Origin: Hyaloperonospora brassicae
Lineage: Eukaryota; Oomycota; Peronosporomycetes; Peronosporales; Peronosporaceae
Length of the DNA stretch: 64,000 nt
Assembly (NCBI GenBank): GCA_947650285.1
Contig: CANTFL010000730.1
Location: 62,001 to 126,000 of the forward strand
Reading direction: 5' to 3'
The translations under genes were made by a program, and so were the position numbers. Of this stretch, positions 45,630 to 58,068 are shown in pieces. Within the stretch, counting starts at the first letter, position 1. Every line of letters begins with the position of its first letter. Below the pieces are notes generated by a model. It did no database searches. It was not told the origin of the DNA and worked only from the letters and a program-made list of their open reading frames with translations.

Positions 45630-47091
45630 TTATTTCTTAGCCTCGATCGTGATAGCGACACGTGGTAGTAGTCCCACACGTGGAACGACTTCGTCACCAC
45701 GGACCGGACTGTCCTTTGATCCATTTTTCCCAGTCGGCCGACTCAAAACCTTCTTTGGAGCAGGGTAGGATCTGCGATCCACAAGCGTTCCAGCGTATTT
45801 GGGAGCCAGTTCTTCGTCTTTACATGTCGTTGCTTCAAATACTAGAGTCTGCCACTCATTGTACCGTCGCGATTCGACCGATATGTAGCCTGGGTATCGA
45901 GGTACCATGTCGGCAGCCATGGTCCAGCCTAAAGCCGGTCCGCCATCGAGGGTAACTACGTTATCGCTGAGATTTTATAGATGCAAGTTCTTATTCCGAC
46001 CTATCCCAGCGGTTACGGTGGGTACCCGTGTTGGATCGCGTCTACCCCTATAGCTTGGCGTTGGACTGGAAAGTGCCGATCCGTATCTCTTCCGATCTAC
46101 TGACCGGCAGTATCACGTGTTGTTCTGGGATCACGATCGGCAGCATGGACGAGTCGTACAGAGGTCTGCGTCCTACTAGATCAAGATCTAACTTCATACG
46201 GCAATACCAGCGTCCCGTCCGCTAAATCCAGACGTATACCTGGGGGTACCATGAAATCAATGCCCAAAATTGCTTCTTGACCAACTTGATCACCTACTCA
46301 TTCATTAAAGTAGTAAACCAGCGATCCATTTTGGGTGATCTTGATCTTTGTGCGTCCTTCAGTCATGTACGTGTTTTCACCGGCCCCCACACACTCCTGT
46401 TTTTAATTTTTGTCGATGACACATCCCACCTTACGAGCATAGGCGGTGCCCACGATCGAAATCATAGATTCTGAGTCCAGCAGCATTGTAGCCTTTTCTT
46501 TGTTAATCTTTCCAACTACTTAAGCTTGCTTGATCCCTTTTACTGGTGTATGATATTTTCAATATCCCCTTGACTTGCCTGGCGCTAAGACAAGTTACAT
46601 CTTGGCGGGCGATCGAGCGAACTCATCATGTCCTCTTACACTCGCAATGGAACGCAGACCGTTTGAAAAAGCACATGTTTTATATATTAATCATCCTTTT
46701 TGTCGTCGCTTCCGTCGACCAACTTCCTCCCCACAAAGCATGTACGCAGAGCCTAGAACGCTCGACTCGTACCAGATTCCAACCTGTAGAGCGTCCTAAT
46801 TTAGCATCTTCTCGGCTTGCTCTGGCAACATCCCTGCATGCTAGGTGGGGACATACCACCGACGGATCATGTTGTAAAACTGTTCCATCGGGCACTTTTC
46901 TTCCTCATGGACGTTTTTGCATACGGAACAAACGTAGTAGCATTGTCCGCAGGATGACTCTTACGTCCACACTTCTGACACGTAAGTCGCTTCCAACATT
47001 CGCGATCGTCATGTCTCTTCGCCCTACAGTGCTTAAACACTGTTTGAGCCTTTCCACGATCGTAGTGTCTCTCTTGATCTACTTAAGCACT
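45630..47091 (-). pseudogene. Gypsy zinc knuckles and protease
   Basis: 47,040-46,960: CRAKRHDDRECW and CQKCGRKSHP. 46,935-46,880: CSVCKNVHEEEKC, a C-x2-C-x3-H-x4-C knuckle, followed by FYNMIRRWYVPT. 46,500-46,430: protease start LLDSESMISIVGTAYARKVG, where the usual G after D-S is E. 46,270-45,990: flap and C-terminal part (ILGIDFMVP-like, LDLADGTLVLPYEVRLDLDL). Confidence 0.78.
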
Positions 47092-49122
47092 TTAAACGAG
47101 TGGGTCTTCCGAATTCTGAGCGCGATCCACAGCTGTAGACATGTATACTTTGCGTCGATCCGAGTCGAAGTCCGATCCGCAAGAATCCATGTCTGATTCA
47201 CTACTCTCGCTTTTCACGTGGATCGCTCTCACAGCCCGCGCTGGTCTGGCTGGCACTTGAGCCGCCTGTGACGTAACACGATGTCGAAACTTTTTCGACC
47301 CCATAGAGGCGTGAGCTTCTCGGACTTCCATAATCTCGCGTTCTTGAAGAGTCTCTTCCAGATCTTCTGCATCTCCATGGCGTAACATCGTTATCATTCT
47401 AGCGAGATCGCGATCGTCCAGGGTATCAATGTAATTATTCACATTCTCCTTACGAGTGGCGGGCGATCATCTCGTATCGAGATCTTTGCCCGGATCGCGG
47501 CTACATTAAGACGGTACAATTACTTAAATGGAGTCTTGTTCGATCGCTTACGGTCTTGGTGATAGAGTCTTCCAAAATGAAATACTATTCTTCCATATGT
47601 ATGTGGCCTTGAATCCCTCCAAGAGTGCCTTCCTCGAGGTTCTCGTTGAGCGACCGAGATGGTTATACCAGTCACGCGCCGGTACCGTAAGAAGATCGCT
47701 CAATACCAGACACTATTCTGCATCCGGCGCTTGATAGCGTAGGAACGCCGACTTCATCGTACTGATCCATTTTCTAGCCCGTTCCTTGTTCATTTCTCTT
47801 CCGAAGAATTCTTCCAGTTCGGCCATTATAGACATCTGACTTCTTTGGATAGAGAATCCACCACAGCCCGCCTCTCCTGCCGTCGCCATCTGCGGTAATC
47901 TCTTGCTTCTTTGGTCTCGGCGCTCACGATCATGGTTGTTCGATCCAATAAGACGTGATCCAACCGACGCCAAGTCAATATCCGGCATGTAAATCTCCGG
48001 TTCGGGATGACGATTAGTTGATCGTCCGGCGTTCATGCGGGCTTGTTCTAGCGCATATTTCTTCATGACTGCTCGAAAATAGGATGTCATTTGGTCTGAC
48101 TCCACCATGTTCATAATCTGCGTTGACGCTGGCTTTCCCGCTTACGCCTTTGCCTCATTCCGTTTAAACTTCGTTTGCAACAGATCCGCGCCCTTTGGCC
48201 CCAGCGACATCCGTTGGATCTCAAACAAATCGTTCGAGTCCTCTTCCGATTCCACTGAAGCATATCGGGACGATTCAGTGTGTTCATCCTTGGGTAACTC
48301 GTTGATCGGCGTGAGAACCTGATCCATGGTGCTGGTCGGCGGAATTAGGTTGTTTCCAGGGGCACGTATTCCTATGAGCGGACTAAACGTCTTGAACAGC
48401 GACTGTCTAGCAGCGATCACTCGATCGTGGTTGCACACTAGCAGAGTTTGTGCATTAAATGTTCCGGCCGTGAACTCCGCTTCATTTAGAAATTTACTTA
48501 GACGTCGGAGCGCCTTCAACACGTTGGGAGTTGGTTTGGGCGCTGATATCGGTCCGCGTAGCGGTCCAGTCAGCTTTGGCTTGATTTTCTTAAGCACTGG
48601 ATCACTCGACAACATCTTCTTCAGCTCCTGCAAATGGTACTCCCGGCTGAGACTGTAGATTCGACAATCTTCAAACTTCACTTCGCGATGCACTGACTTT
48701 GAGCCTTGATCTATCGTCTCTATCTTGCCTTGCATCCGGATGGCTTGTTCTTGTGAACATCTCGATCTTATTTCGCCTTAGACAGCTTCTTAAAGACTTC
48801 CGAACATCTTGTATCTTTCTTTATCATCTCTGATGGTTCATCTAGTATAATTGAAAATCGTTTGGGGGTTCCCTTAGGACTTTCATTCTACGGATCGCGC
48901 TTTGTAGTGAGATACGCGGTGGCCCCCGAAGGGGCTTTAGGATAGAGTTGGATATTTTTTCCGGATCGTGCGAAAGATCATCCTCTTTTCTTTTCTTGTC
49001 GTCAAAGGCCATCCCAAAATTTGAATACCTGAAGATCCTTTATCTTCACGCGTCTGCGACGATTTCTCTGCCTCTGGCGCTTCTACCACAGGTTCAGGCT
49101 TGATCTTGACTTCTTCGCTCAT
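47092..49122 (-). pseudogene. Gypsy gag
   Basis: 49122-48937: ATG just inside the 5' LTR, acidic/Lys-rich MSEEVKIKPEPVVEAPEAEK. 48735-48142: basic region. 48114-47713: capsid-type segment ending FFGREMNKERARKWISTMKS. 47442-47092: DLARMITMLRHGDAEDLEET and a Ser/Asp tail. Four frames, broken between. Confidence 0.78.
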
Positions 49123-49170
49123 CTACTCACGGTGAAACTCTGGTTGAAATCCGTGCACGCACCATTGCGG

Positions 49171-50234
49171 TGGCGTGATGATCACAATTTTCTGGTGACC
49201 TCGACTCTTCACTGGAGCCCGGACGACCGACTAACGGAGGGGGTAACCCGATTCCGGGCTCTGTGTCTTCCTGCATACCTTGTGTACCCGTCGTTGAGCC
49301 GGGTTGCGCTCTTCTTGGTGGACTTGAGCTAGGGCTGAGCTTGACCGTCTTAGGGATAAGTGTTGATCGGGTGGAAATGCTCCACCCGGTCAAAAGTAGG
49401 TGCAGATCGCGTGGAAGTTCTTCACTCGATCGCTTGTAACTTGGGCGCTCTCCCAGAGTCGCCTTTGCCAGGGGTGATGCTTGATACGCGAGCCTTCTGA
49501 CCACTCGAGCCGTCTATCGATCTTGAATCTGAACCATAAGGCTCACTACGTCCTATCGCAGTTGAGGGGGGGGGGTGAGAATTGACGTTCCGCCTGGCCA
49601 AACAATCCAAGGGAGAAGTTCACAGAGACGTGGGTGACTCTCTATTCAACGGGAGGCCAAAGATCCTGCCCGGGAGAAGTCGACGCGTGTCTTTCGTTGC
49701 AAATTAAATTCTGTTTAATGTCAACCAACAAAATCCAAACCCTATGACTATGCCTATCTTTTCGCTAGGTCAACTGTTGTGCGCCGCCCTTCTATGTCAT
49801 TCGTCTCTTACCTCATGAAGTCCACAGCAGATACTCCGTAGTGGATCGCTCCACAGCGGATCGCTCCATAGTGAATCGCTCCACAGCGGATCGCTCCATA
49901 GTGGATCGCTCCACAGCGGATCGCTCCATAGTGGATCGCTCCACAGTGGATCGCGGTACAGTGGATCGCGGTGTAGTGGATCGCGGTATATGTTCCACAT
50001 CAATTATGTGATTCACACATATTATGTGATCCACACCACCCAGCGGTATCCAGAATAGGAGGTGGATCAACCTGCACGACTTGGACAGTCGTTTCCCTTC
50101 AATCAGTCGTTTGGTCACCTTCCTCGTCCCAACAGGCCCATCTCCGTACGCGCTTCATCAATCAAACTGCTTTGGCACTTTAGGTAGATCGCGCGATCCA
50201 CACTTTCGTCATTCTTCCTTTGCTCTTCTCCACA
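49171..50234 (-). repeat. 5' LTR of the large Gypsy element
   Basis: 1064 bp, same ends as the other LTR. It includes a G-run at 49,564 and the minisatellite at 49841-49990. Confidence 0.88.
49841..49990. repeat. 15-bp minisatellite in the 5' LTR, 10 units
   Basis: Same unit types as the 3' LTR array, but here a two-unit block (GTGGATCGCTCCACA + GCGGATCGCTCCATA) is tandemly repeated three times, and one unit has GTGAATC. Confidence 0.92.
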
Positions 50235-50289
50235 ACCTCTTTCTATGTTCAGCATCATAACGAAGTCGTAACTACCTCGTGATCCAATC

Positions 50290-51130
50290 GTTACGGTCCA
50301 AATAATTTACCGATCGCTTAGCAGCGAGAAATATGAGAGATTCAAACTCCGTACATTAGCTCTTCAAATATCTGTGTGCGCATGTATGCATATGAATGAC
50401 GGTAACGCACGCATTTAACAAGTAAATTCTTGCGATGGTATCGACTGAGACACAGATTACGAGAAAGGATGTTATTGTAGGTAATTTAAAAAAGATTAAC
50501 ACCATTTCTTCCTTGAAAAACAACAGATGCCTATTATTAAATCTCTATGCGTGAACGGGACATTCCGCAAACATCAGTGAGCGCCCCAGTATAATTTTAC
50601 GATAATTGCTAGTGATTCCATTATAAAAGAGTACGCATTTACCACACCTAACTGATGTCATATATCGCACGTTTCTGATGAGATAGATGCGATATTTCGC
50701 ATTTCGCTACTTCGACGTGTGTTTGTTTATACCCGGGCCATTGCTATTATTTATGATGTGGAAGTTTTACTTAGCCAATGCCTCAAGGAGCTTACACACA
50801 TGCGCGATTGATTCGATGTACTTAAACTCAAGAAGTGTGCATTCGGAAATAGAAAAGTACCAGTTCTTGGTCGACCTTGGCAGAAATGGCGTGCACCCTG
50901 GTCAAGGAAATATTTAGGCAGTAACCGGATGGCCTGTTTAGTTTGTCGAGGGGCTTCGCAACTTTTATTTAAGAGATTCGTCTTTATACAAGAACTCGCG
51001 CAACTTCGCCGAGGTACAATTTGTCGCCTTAATTTGATTATTAAGATAGATGAACACTTTGAAACGCTAATTATCTTTATCTTAGTCAAATATATAGTAA
51101 CACCTTGTTTCGATGACAGTGTTGGCAATT
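50290..51130 (+). pseudogene. Gypsy reverse-transcriptase relic, AT-shifted
   Basis: Follows 60,690-61,400 of the last Gypsy element in order: CCGATCGCTTAGCAGCG, then GCGTGAACGGGAC near 50,550, CTACTTCGACG near 50,708, CTCAAGAAGTG near 50,829 and CTCGCGCAACTTCGCCGAG near 50,995. Stops in all frames. Only short open stretches remain (50687-50917). Confidence 0.75.
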
Positions 51131-54100
51131 GCAGCCCAAGACATATCGTATTTTCTTGTAGTCTGTGACGCAAACGATTTCAAACTCAGCTGTGCGCTCA
51201 TGACGTGTAACACAGATAGCGCAGAGTTCTTTGCCTGTTACTAGTCGCGTCGGATACAACTAGATGAGCACAAGAGCCAAAGGAATACCAAGTAAATTGT
51301 TTTTATAAAAATAGGCACTGGCTAAGTTGGTGTCTAGCTCCTCGGAGATAGACCGTTCTCATTATATACGGACTATGCGTAATTTAGCACGACTATACAC
51401 CGTTCAAAGTTCTTGCAAACAATAGAATAGTGTCTGCCGTTCGTCAATTATTATAATTTTCGATAGCATATTGACGATGGCGACTGCACTTCGCTAATGA
51501 TCCAGTTTTTGTCCGGCCTGAATCCGAGTCAGCTGCGATGTCCAATAGTGACGATAAGACCACTGTATGAGCAATACATGTAAGACCACTATCTACACTA
51601 ATTAGCAGTGTCCCTTCTTCGGGCTTGAACGACGACGTTAAACAGGTCTTTGTACAAGACTATACAACTGAAATTCTGATACAACATATGATAAGTTTAC
51701 CCAAAGCTATTTCAAAAGCGATTCATAGCGTCGAATTGGCGTCTAACAAAATATACCACTGAGCTTACCAACATCGAGCTTCAAAAGATATATAGCGGCT
51801 CATCGCTCATCATCCGAATAATACACAAACAAAAAAGGCTGCTGTTTATGCAGCATGAGACGGCCTTATGATAGTTGCTTATACTCCCTATCATAGGTAT
51901 TGGCAATTGCTAATTATTTTTGAGTGCTACGATAATTCGAGAAGGGAGAATTGTAGTAAAATAAAGATATGCCTTATGTTAAGGCGTGACTTAGGCTGGT
52001 ACCGTCAGTATCATTTGAGCGCAAAATTGTTTTACTTCTAAAAGGTGTGTAAGCCGCTAATGCCTAGTACTTCTTCATGAGCGCCATAACATACTCTGTT
52101 AATTATGGCGAAGTCCTGGTCGTTCAATTTATTATAATTTTCCTTGTCATTTATAAAGTTAGTTACAAAAGTACAGTTTTTTGAGTTTGCCGATCAGTTA
52201 AGGTAAGGAATGTGATCTATTTCGTTTCCTTATTGGTTTTAGACACATCTTAGATCTGTCCTGCTGTATAAATTGACGCGGTCTTTACACGCTAGGGACT
52301 AGTCCGTAAGCGCTTTTTTGATTTTGACCAATACGCTCACGGCAAAACCTAGACGATCTATGTTAATTATCAAATAAACACGGTTAGGGATAGTATATTG
52401 TGACTATTTTAAAACTGATGGCCATGTCGAACGGGTCATGAATACTTGAAGGGATACTTCGAAGGCACATTTTCTCGTTTATAGAAATAATTTATAGTCC
52501 CTGCCAATATACGATCACGACATCAACAAATCGGTACATACACCAAGACCGAATAAACAAATCTACGTAAAAAGGATTGATTAATCTACGTACCACGAAT
52601 TGTTTTTGTGCTCATGCGTAAAGAGAGAAAAGTTTATCTCGATAAATAAATGAGGTTTGTTATGCTCATTAGACGCCAACGTCCATGTCGACACGACAAA
52701 AACCGAAGTCGATCGAATCGAAATCGAACACATGAATAGTAATGTAGAAATTAATAACCAAATGGTGATAGATAATTTTATTAAATAAGCATCGTCAATG
52801 ATTATATTAGCGATAAGATAACTCTATTGATGTCAACAATATCGATGTGTTGGCAAGGCGGATAATGTAAGAGCACGAAATTGAAGTTGACCAACAGAAG
52901 TTTTTATTCGGGCAAAAAAGCAGTGGTCTATTTGGTTCAGGACCATCACGAAAGCGAAATTAGACACGAATAAACGCTCAAAAATTTGGAAGATTTTGCG
53001 TTCTTTCATATGACGCAGACTATTACAATCTTCTAAAAAGCTTATAGACACGCATTGTCTAATGTTGACAAACAGCATACTACCGCTCCAATACATAGAA
53101 TCATTTCTTGTTCTGAGTCACTTAGGAAACTCAAATATATTAAAGCCATCAAGGCGTATGCGGCTTCGATCTTGAGTTTTGCGTGGACTTTTTCCACCCG
53201 TGCTGTCACTACGCTCCTTCTGACGATAAACATATACGTCCCGCGCCACATGTTCGCCAGATTTTTTCGTTTACGTTCCAGGCGCCTCAAATGGTAGTGG
53301 TCAGGATCATACCGCCACTTTATATAAAGATATCCGATCGAGTCAACGCTTTCTTGCATTTGGCATAACGTGTACGTCATTTGATACTCATTTGTAAAAA
53401 TGCCGACTCGGTGAGATCTTTTTTTCGATCATTGTGATGCTCCTGCGTGGTATTGGTCAATTTTAGCACAAGCCCGCACATTATCTACAATCCTCGCGTA
53501 TATCAAGAGATGCGCAATTCAAATTTTTTAACTCCAAGATGTATCGACGGATAAGACGGTCACGTAAAGGGGCACTGGTAGATACGTAGTGTTGACAGTA
53601 CTGAGTCAACTCTTACTGACATCTGTATTAGTCAGCGCCGTGTCAATTCAAGCACATCTACACAGAGGAGAGCAGACTGCTTCAATGTACAAACTTAGTA
53701 GTAAAAAAATAAGACTGCGTCAAACATAAATACATTCATACTGCTTTTCTTTTGATTAAGCTAGTTTCATTAATTTATATAAGAATATGTACCATGAAGT
53801 TTACTCACCACCTATTGCGAGCGTCGAGCAGCGACTGGTCGGTAGATATAATTGCATATTTCAATCAATAAGTAATTGATTAAATCACCGCAAGAACGTC
53901 AGACTATTCCGTACTACTCTTACAGGAGAATACAGTGTAAATCACTGATCTCATCACTAGTGAAAAATCCATTATGCATACGGATCACCCCATTACACCA
54001 TATCTTAACTTAATCGCATAAGTTAAAATGTTTTCTTATTGTCCACCCGTTGGACTCGCTTGTGACAGGTAAAACTTTGTTGGATCAGTTCCATTCATTC

Positions 54101-56036
54101 TTGATTTCGCGACGCATGGTTGACAAGTCCATGCAGCGCTCCTCGGATGACGAACAATTATAAAAAACCTGCGCATGCTAACGCGGTGATCGGTTCGTCT
54201 TCCTCAACAAACAGCATTTGTTGCTGCAGGTGCACGCGGTACCACATCACGAAAGAATAATGACTCCGATTTATAGATCATCTTCTGAGGCAAGTAGGAT
54301 GGTGGATCTGGATCGATAAAATTTACCACGGCGCCCGATAATTAATGGCATTTTAGACTAAGCCTACGATTGAGAAGGTCATACACATTTACTTTTGCAA
54401 AACATCATAGTCTGTTTGGCTCTGATAATGATTATGTTAGCTTATCATAGACGCCGGCGCTTACGCACTCGATAGATCGTGTAGACGACGATTACTCGTA
54501 CTTTTAAAAATGCGCATCGTGGTACCATCTAATTCATGTATACCGCGCGAAAGGCGCAAGACAATAATGTCTTGCGTCTAGTCCCTTGTGTCTAAGCCGT
54601 AATGATTTTTAAAGCGGCTCATCAACAGCTGACTCGACATGCGAAACCCATCAGATACCTCTACTCGATGATTTTAACTTTCACCGACCAAACATCAGCG
54701 CAAGAAACTTTGACGCTGATAGATACTTTTTGTAATGATCTTTTTGAGCACCGATGGTATAGCGGAAAACCAAAATTCGACAAAACCCCACTTATGCAAA
54801 ACTAGAATTCAAGTGTCCGCAATCTCGAGAACATTTTATGCTACACATGGCTTTAAAAAACAATGTGTCACAAATTAAAATTGTTACGGTGCAAGTTTTT
54901 GGCGTCATCATTGTATCGTGATGTAATAAATTTAGATCCACGTGGGTGAACCATGTGGAATTTGCGCTGACAATTTAATACGCACGAACGAAAAGTTTTC
55001 CTTAAAAATTGCCTTAAGTAGTACTCGCATCTCACCTGAGATACGTTACGCAATTTCTAACTTTCAATTTGACTACAAGCGCCTGGTGCGCCTAATTTTA
55101 AAACTTATGTTTAGACCCATCAAAAGAGCCGCATCGCACTACTTGACAAGGCACACTAAAAATTATTCATCAGCCAGACTCGAGGCTCTTACCTGTCACA
55201 CGAGGGAGGAAACCTTGCCAGAAAACAAACTGATAGGTTTTATTCAATTCAACTAATGGTAACCCACGATACACTCAATGTGACAACATTAGTCACCGTT
55301 TGAATCCGCCAGTGCGTGTTGCGGATGCAGGATAGTGAATCCTACTCAGTGGTCCGGTCTCAGAAGGTAATCGAAGGACATGATCTCTCCCGATGCGATT
55401 TGCGTGTGCACGTGGCCTCCATCACAATCATCATAAAAATTAATCGACGGTGGATGTGCAGCGCCATCGTGCTGATATAGTGGATAGCCGATCGGACATT
55501 GCAAGTATCAACTGAAAAAAATCGAAAGCGTTGTCTAGTACGCGACGAGATAGTGAAGGCTCGTCGAGGGATCGTGATGATCAAAGACTAGCATGAGAGT
55601 TTAATTAGCGAGCACAATAACCTATTGATGTTTTTTCGCGTAGCGCCTGTTTCGTTTTTTTTATAATGCTCGTCCAGACATCACGGGCGGAAGCATGCAT
55701 AATACGTAGGATGTGTTTGTATCGTCTGAGGAAACTCAATCGTGTATGTAATTTCTTAACAACGATTTATACAAAACAAGCTTAGTGTATTGGCAGAATC
55801 TTACCACTGCCGACGTTAGCAATTGCAAATTTGGGTAGGAAACCGTGGAAAGTAGTACTTGGTCACCGACATTTCAGTATATGAACCTATGGGATAATTT
55901 TCTTGTCAGCGTTCAAATTATGTCGTGATACAGCGTAAGTGGTGAAATATTGTAGAAAACGTATAGAAGCTTTTGCAATCCTATCCACTATATCTACTGA
56001 CTTAGTTGTGTCTATTAAGATCTTGTACCGTCGTTA
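51131..56036. other. AT-rich gap without genes
   Basis: No gene supported. A 112-codon minus frame at 53380-53042 (YLYIKWRYDPDHYHLRRLER) and a frame at 54602-54805 are protein-like but unassigned. 54,550-54,720 contains hairpins (54555-54562 with 54569-54576, 8 bp) like those of the last Gypsy element and may be another relic. Confidence 0.35.
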
Positions 56037-56718
56037 CACTCCGCTACTACTGACCCGGACCGTTTTGATGGTCCGCTACGCTTTTGTGACCTCTCCATAT
56101 CGTCGGTATCACGTCTCGGGACCTTGTTGACCAACTGACGATCGCAACGTTTAGCCGTACCTCACACAATGGATTTGGAACTACATTTATATGCGCAGTG
56201 TCCTGTATTTCAAATCTATTGCACTTATGCAATCTTTTGCATCCTAGAGTGATTGCTTTTGCTTCCCACGTGATAGAGTTCAATCGATTTTGGACCTCCG
56301 ACCTTCTGTCGTCTCGGGGTACGATAGGAACTCGAGTTGACGTGATCCTGTTTCAGAATAAAGTCATCCTGTTTCTCCACGGAATCGCTTGTTCTAGCGT
56401 ACCCAGTTCTAGGTGGAACAGAAAATCCTTTACGGGATCATCCGCAAGGCCCTGCATGGACATCGTAACCAGCGTGTGCTAGTGAACTGGTTGGGCCGTG
56501 ATACGACTCGCAAGGTGGTGAATGTGCTGAGCGTAAGCGGGACGCACACGCTTACGCTGCCTAACTAATAGTAGCTCGTATCGAGCCTTCAACTCTGTCC
56601 TTGGAGGGTCAATGCGCATTTCCGATCTAATTCTTGAAGGTTTCTAACGATCCAGCGCATATAGTTTGTGCAGCTTGAGTAATAAAGATCAAGGTTCGGC
56701 ACATACATTCAAGTTCAG
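56037..56718 (-). pseudogene. Gypsy gag relic, inverted copy of 35971-36654
   Basis: Nearly identical over about 680 bp to the relic at 35971-36654 on the other strand, including the same stops. Encodes the same eroded gag piece. Confidence 0.85.
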
Positions 56719-57649
56719 CTTGGCGAAATGTGGACGTTATCTCTGTGTCATACATCAAGATTTTGTAAAAAATAATTTACTATTTAAGTTTGGGTAGGAA
56801 AGGCAGATCGGTACACAATATTGGGATATCGACGGTACAAATGCTTCGATCAAATTGAGCTACTTCTTAATAAACACTTCGAATGTATCTACTCACCTTC
56901 TACTCATAGTGCGCGTGTAGCAGCTATTGATTGATTTGTTAGTTCGTACAATGTCATATATCAACTAATGGGTTAAGCGGTGCTCATGTACAATCATTAA
57001 AGGATGTAATTTCCATATGAAATTGATAAATCGAACATTGATGATACTAATATTTCCAAAATTTTTACCGCTTGACCCAATTCATTGTTGATTCATTAGT
57101 ATTGGCAACATTGAAAAGATAATTTTACACGCATTACCATCTATATAATCGGGTCGCAATTAAAGTCTCACAGCAACTTCATGTCACAAGCAACAGTGTA
57201 CGTACTCAAAGCCAAGAAATAGTCGATATGTCAAGACATAATAGGACCATCGTAGGAGATCAGCGGAAAGAGACGGCCAGTCATGCGTGCTGATAAGAGC
57301 GCAAACCAAATGTCAGTGCCGTGAGTTCGCATCCTTTAATGGAATTTTCTTTGAGTGTAGTGTAATAATGTGATAGCGCGGACCTACATGTTCTGCTGCC
57401 AATAGACAAAGACTGTAATTGGACAACGACAGTCACTTTTGTTAAACAGATCGGAGCTACCTTTTACTGACGACAGAGTTTGTTTTTGACTTGTTGGTTT
57501 ACTTACACAATACAGAGAAATTCCGGATACAAAGACGATATAACTTAAGTGTGGCATAAGTAAAATTTTACTTAATATAATGAAGTCATATATAGCTTCA
57601 CTGTCCATTAATTTACTTATAATTGTAGTAGAAGAACATGTACCGTAAC
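56719..57649. other. AT-rich gap before the last Gypsy element
   Basis: Short frames only. Nothing assigned. Confidence 0.4.
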
Positions 57650-58042
57650 TGTAACGGGTCAGCCCGTTACATGAAATTGTCATTTTAAAGAAACAATGAC
57701 AATAAAGAATATTAAGTTGAATATCCTATGTACAATATCACCAAAGTGGTGATATTGAACGGTCGACCAAAGAGTCTGTTCATTGGTTGATATATTGATG
57801 ATATCAACCCAACAATTGCCGCAAGACGCGCTCAATGAGTGGTGACGAGACGTCACCATACACTCAGTTATATTAACATAATTAAGTTAAGTCAAACAGA
57901 GAGACATAGATGAAAGACTTAATTATATTCATATGCTAGTTCTGCTTTTACCTTATCTACGCTTCCTCGCTTGCCTTGTGTACGTCTGTCGGGGCACCCG
58001 AAACCCTTGCGTTAAGTTCACGCAAGGGTGTGCCCCGTTACA
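57650..58042 (+). repeat. 5' LTR, made largely of hairpins
   Basis: 393 bp, TGTAACGGG at the start and CCCGTTACA at the end, followed by CCTGGTAGT, a likely primer site. Internal stems: 57650-57658/57663-57671 (9 bp), 57733-57742/57748-57757 (10), 57785-57793/57801-57809 (9), 57841-57847/57851-57857 (7), and 57991-57997 + 58003-58011 with 58021-58029 + 58030-58036 (16). Confidence 0.82.
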
Positions 58043-58068
58043 CCTGGTAGTACTTTGTAGTCCTTCCA

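Larger units (their letters stand above)
37600..50234 (-). mobile_element. 12.6-kb Ty3/Gypsy element with opposite-strand ORF
   Basis: LTRs of 1049 and 1064 bp (37600-38648, 49171-50234; TGGCG...CCACA on plus). The element reads on the minus strand: gag, zinc knuckle, protease, RT, RNase H, second RNase H, integrase, chromodomain (41306). A 2.6-kb tail to the 3' LTR carries a plus-strand coding-like region (38710-40960). Every ORF is broken. A TGGTGCGTGCACGG primer site lies inside the 5' LTR (about 49,163 downward). No target duplication was found. Two RNase H domains plus this tail recall plant Tat and the oomycete Chronos type. Confidence 0.88.

Noticed and set aside
37600..50234. Target-site duplication for the large Gypsy element
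   Set aside because: The five bases outside the two LTRs (GGTGA and ACCTC) do not match, and shifting the ends did not help.
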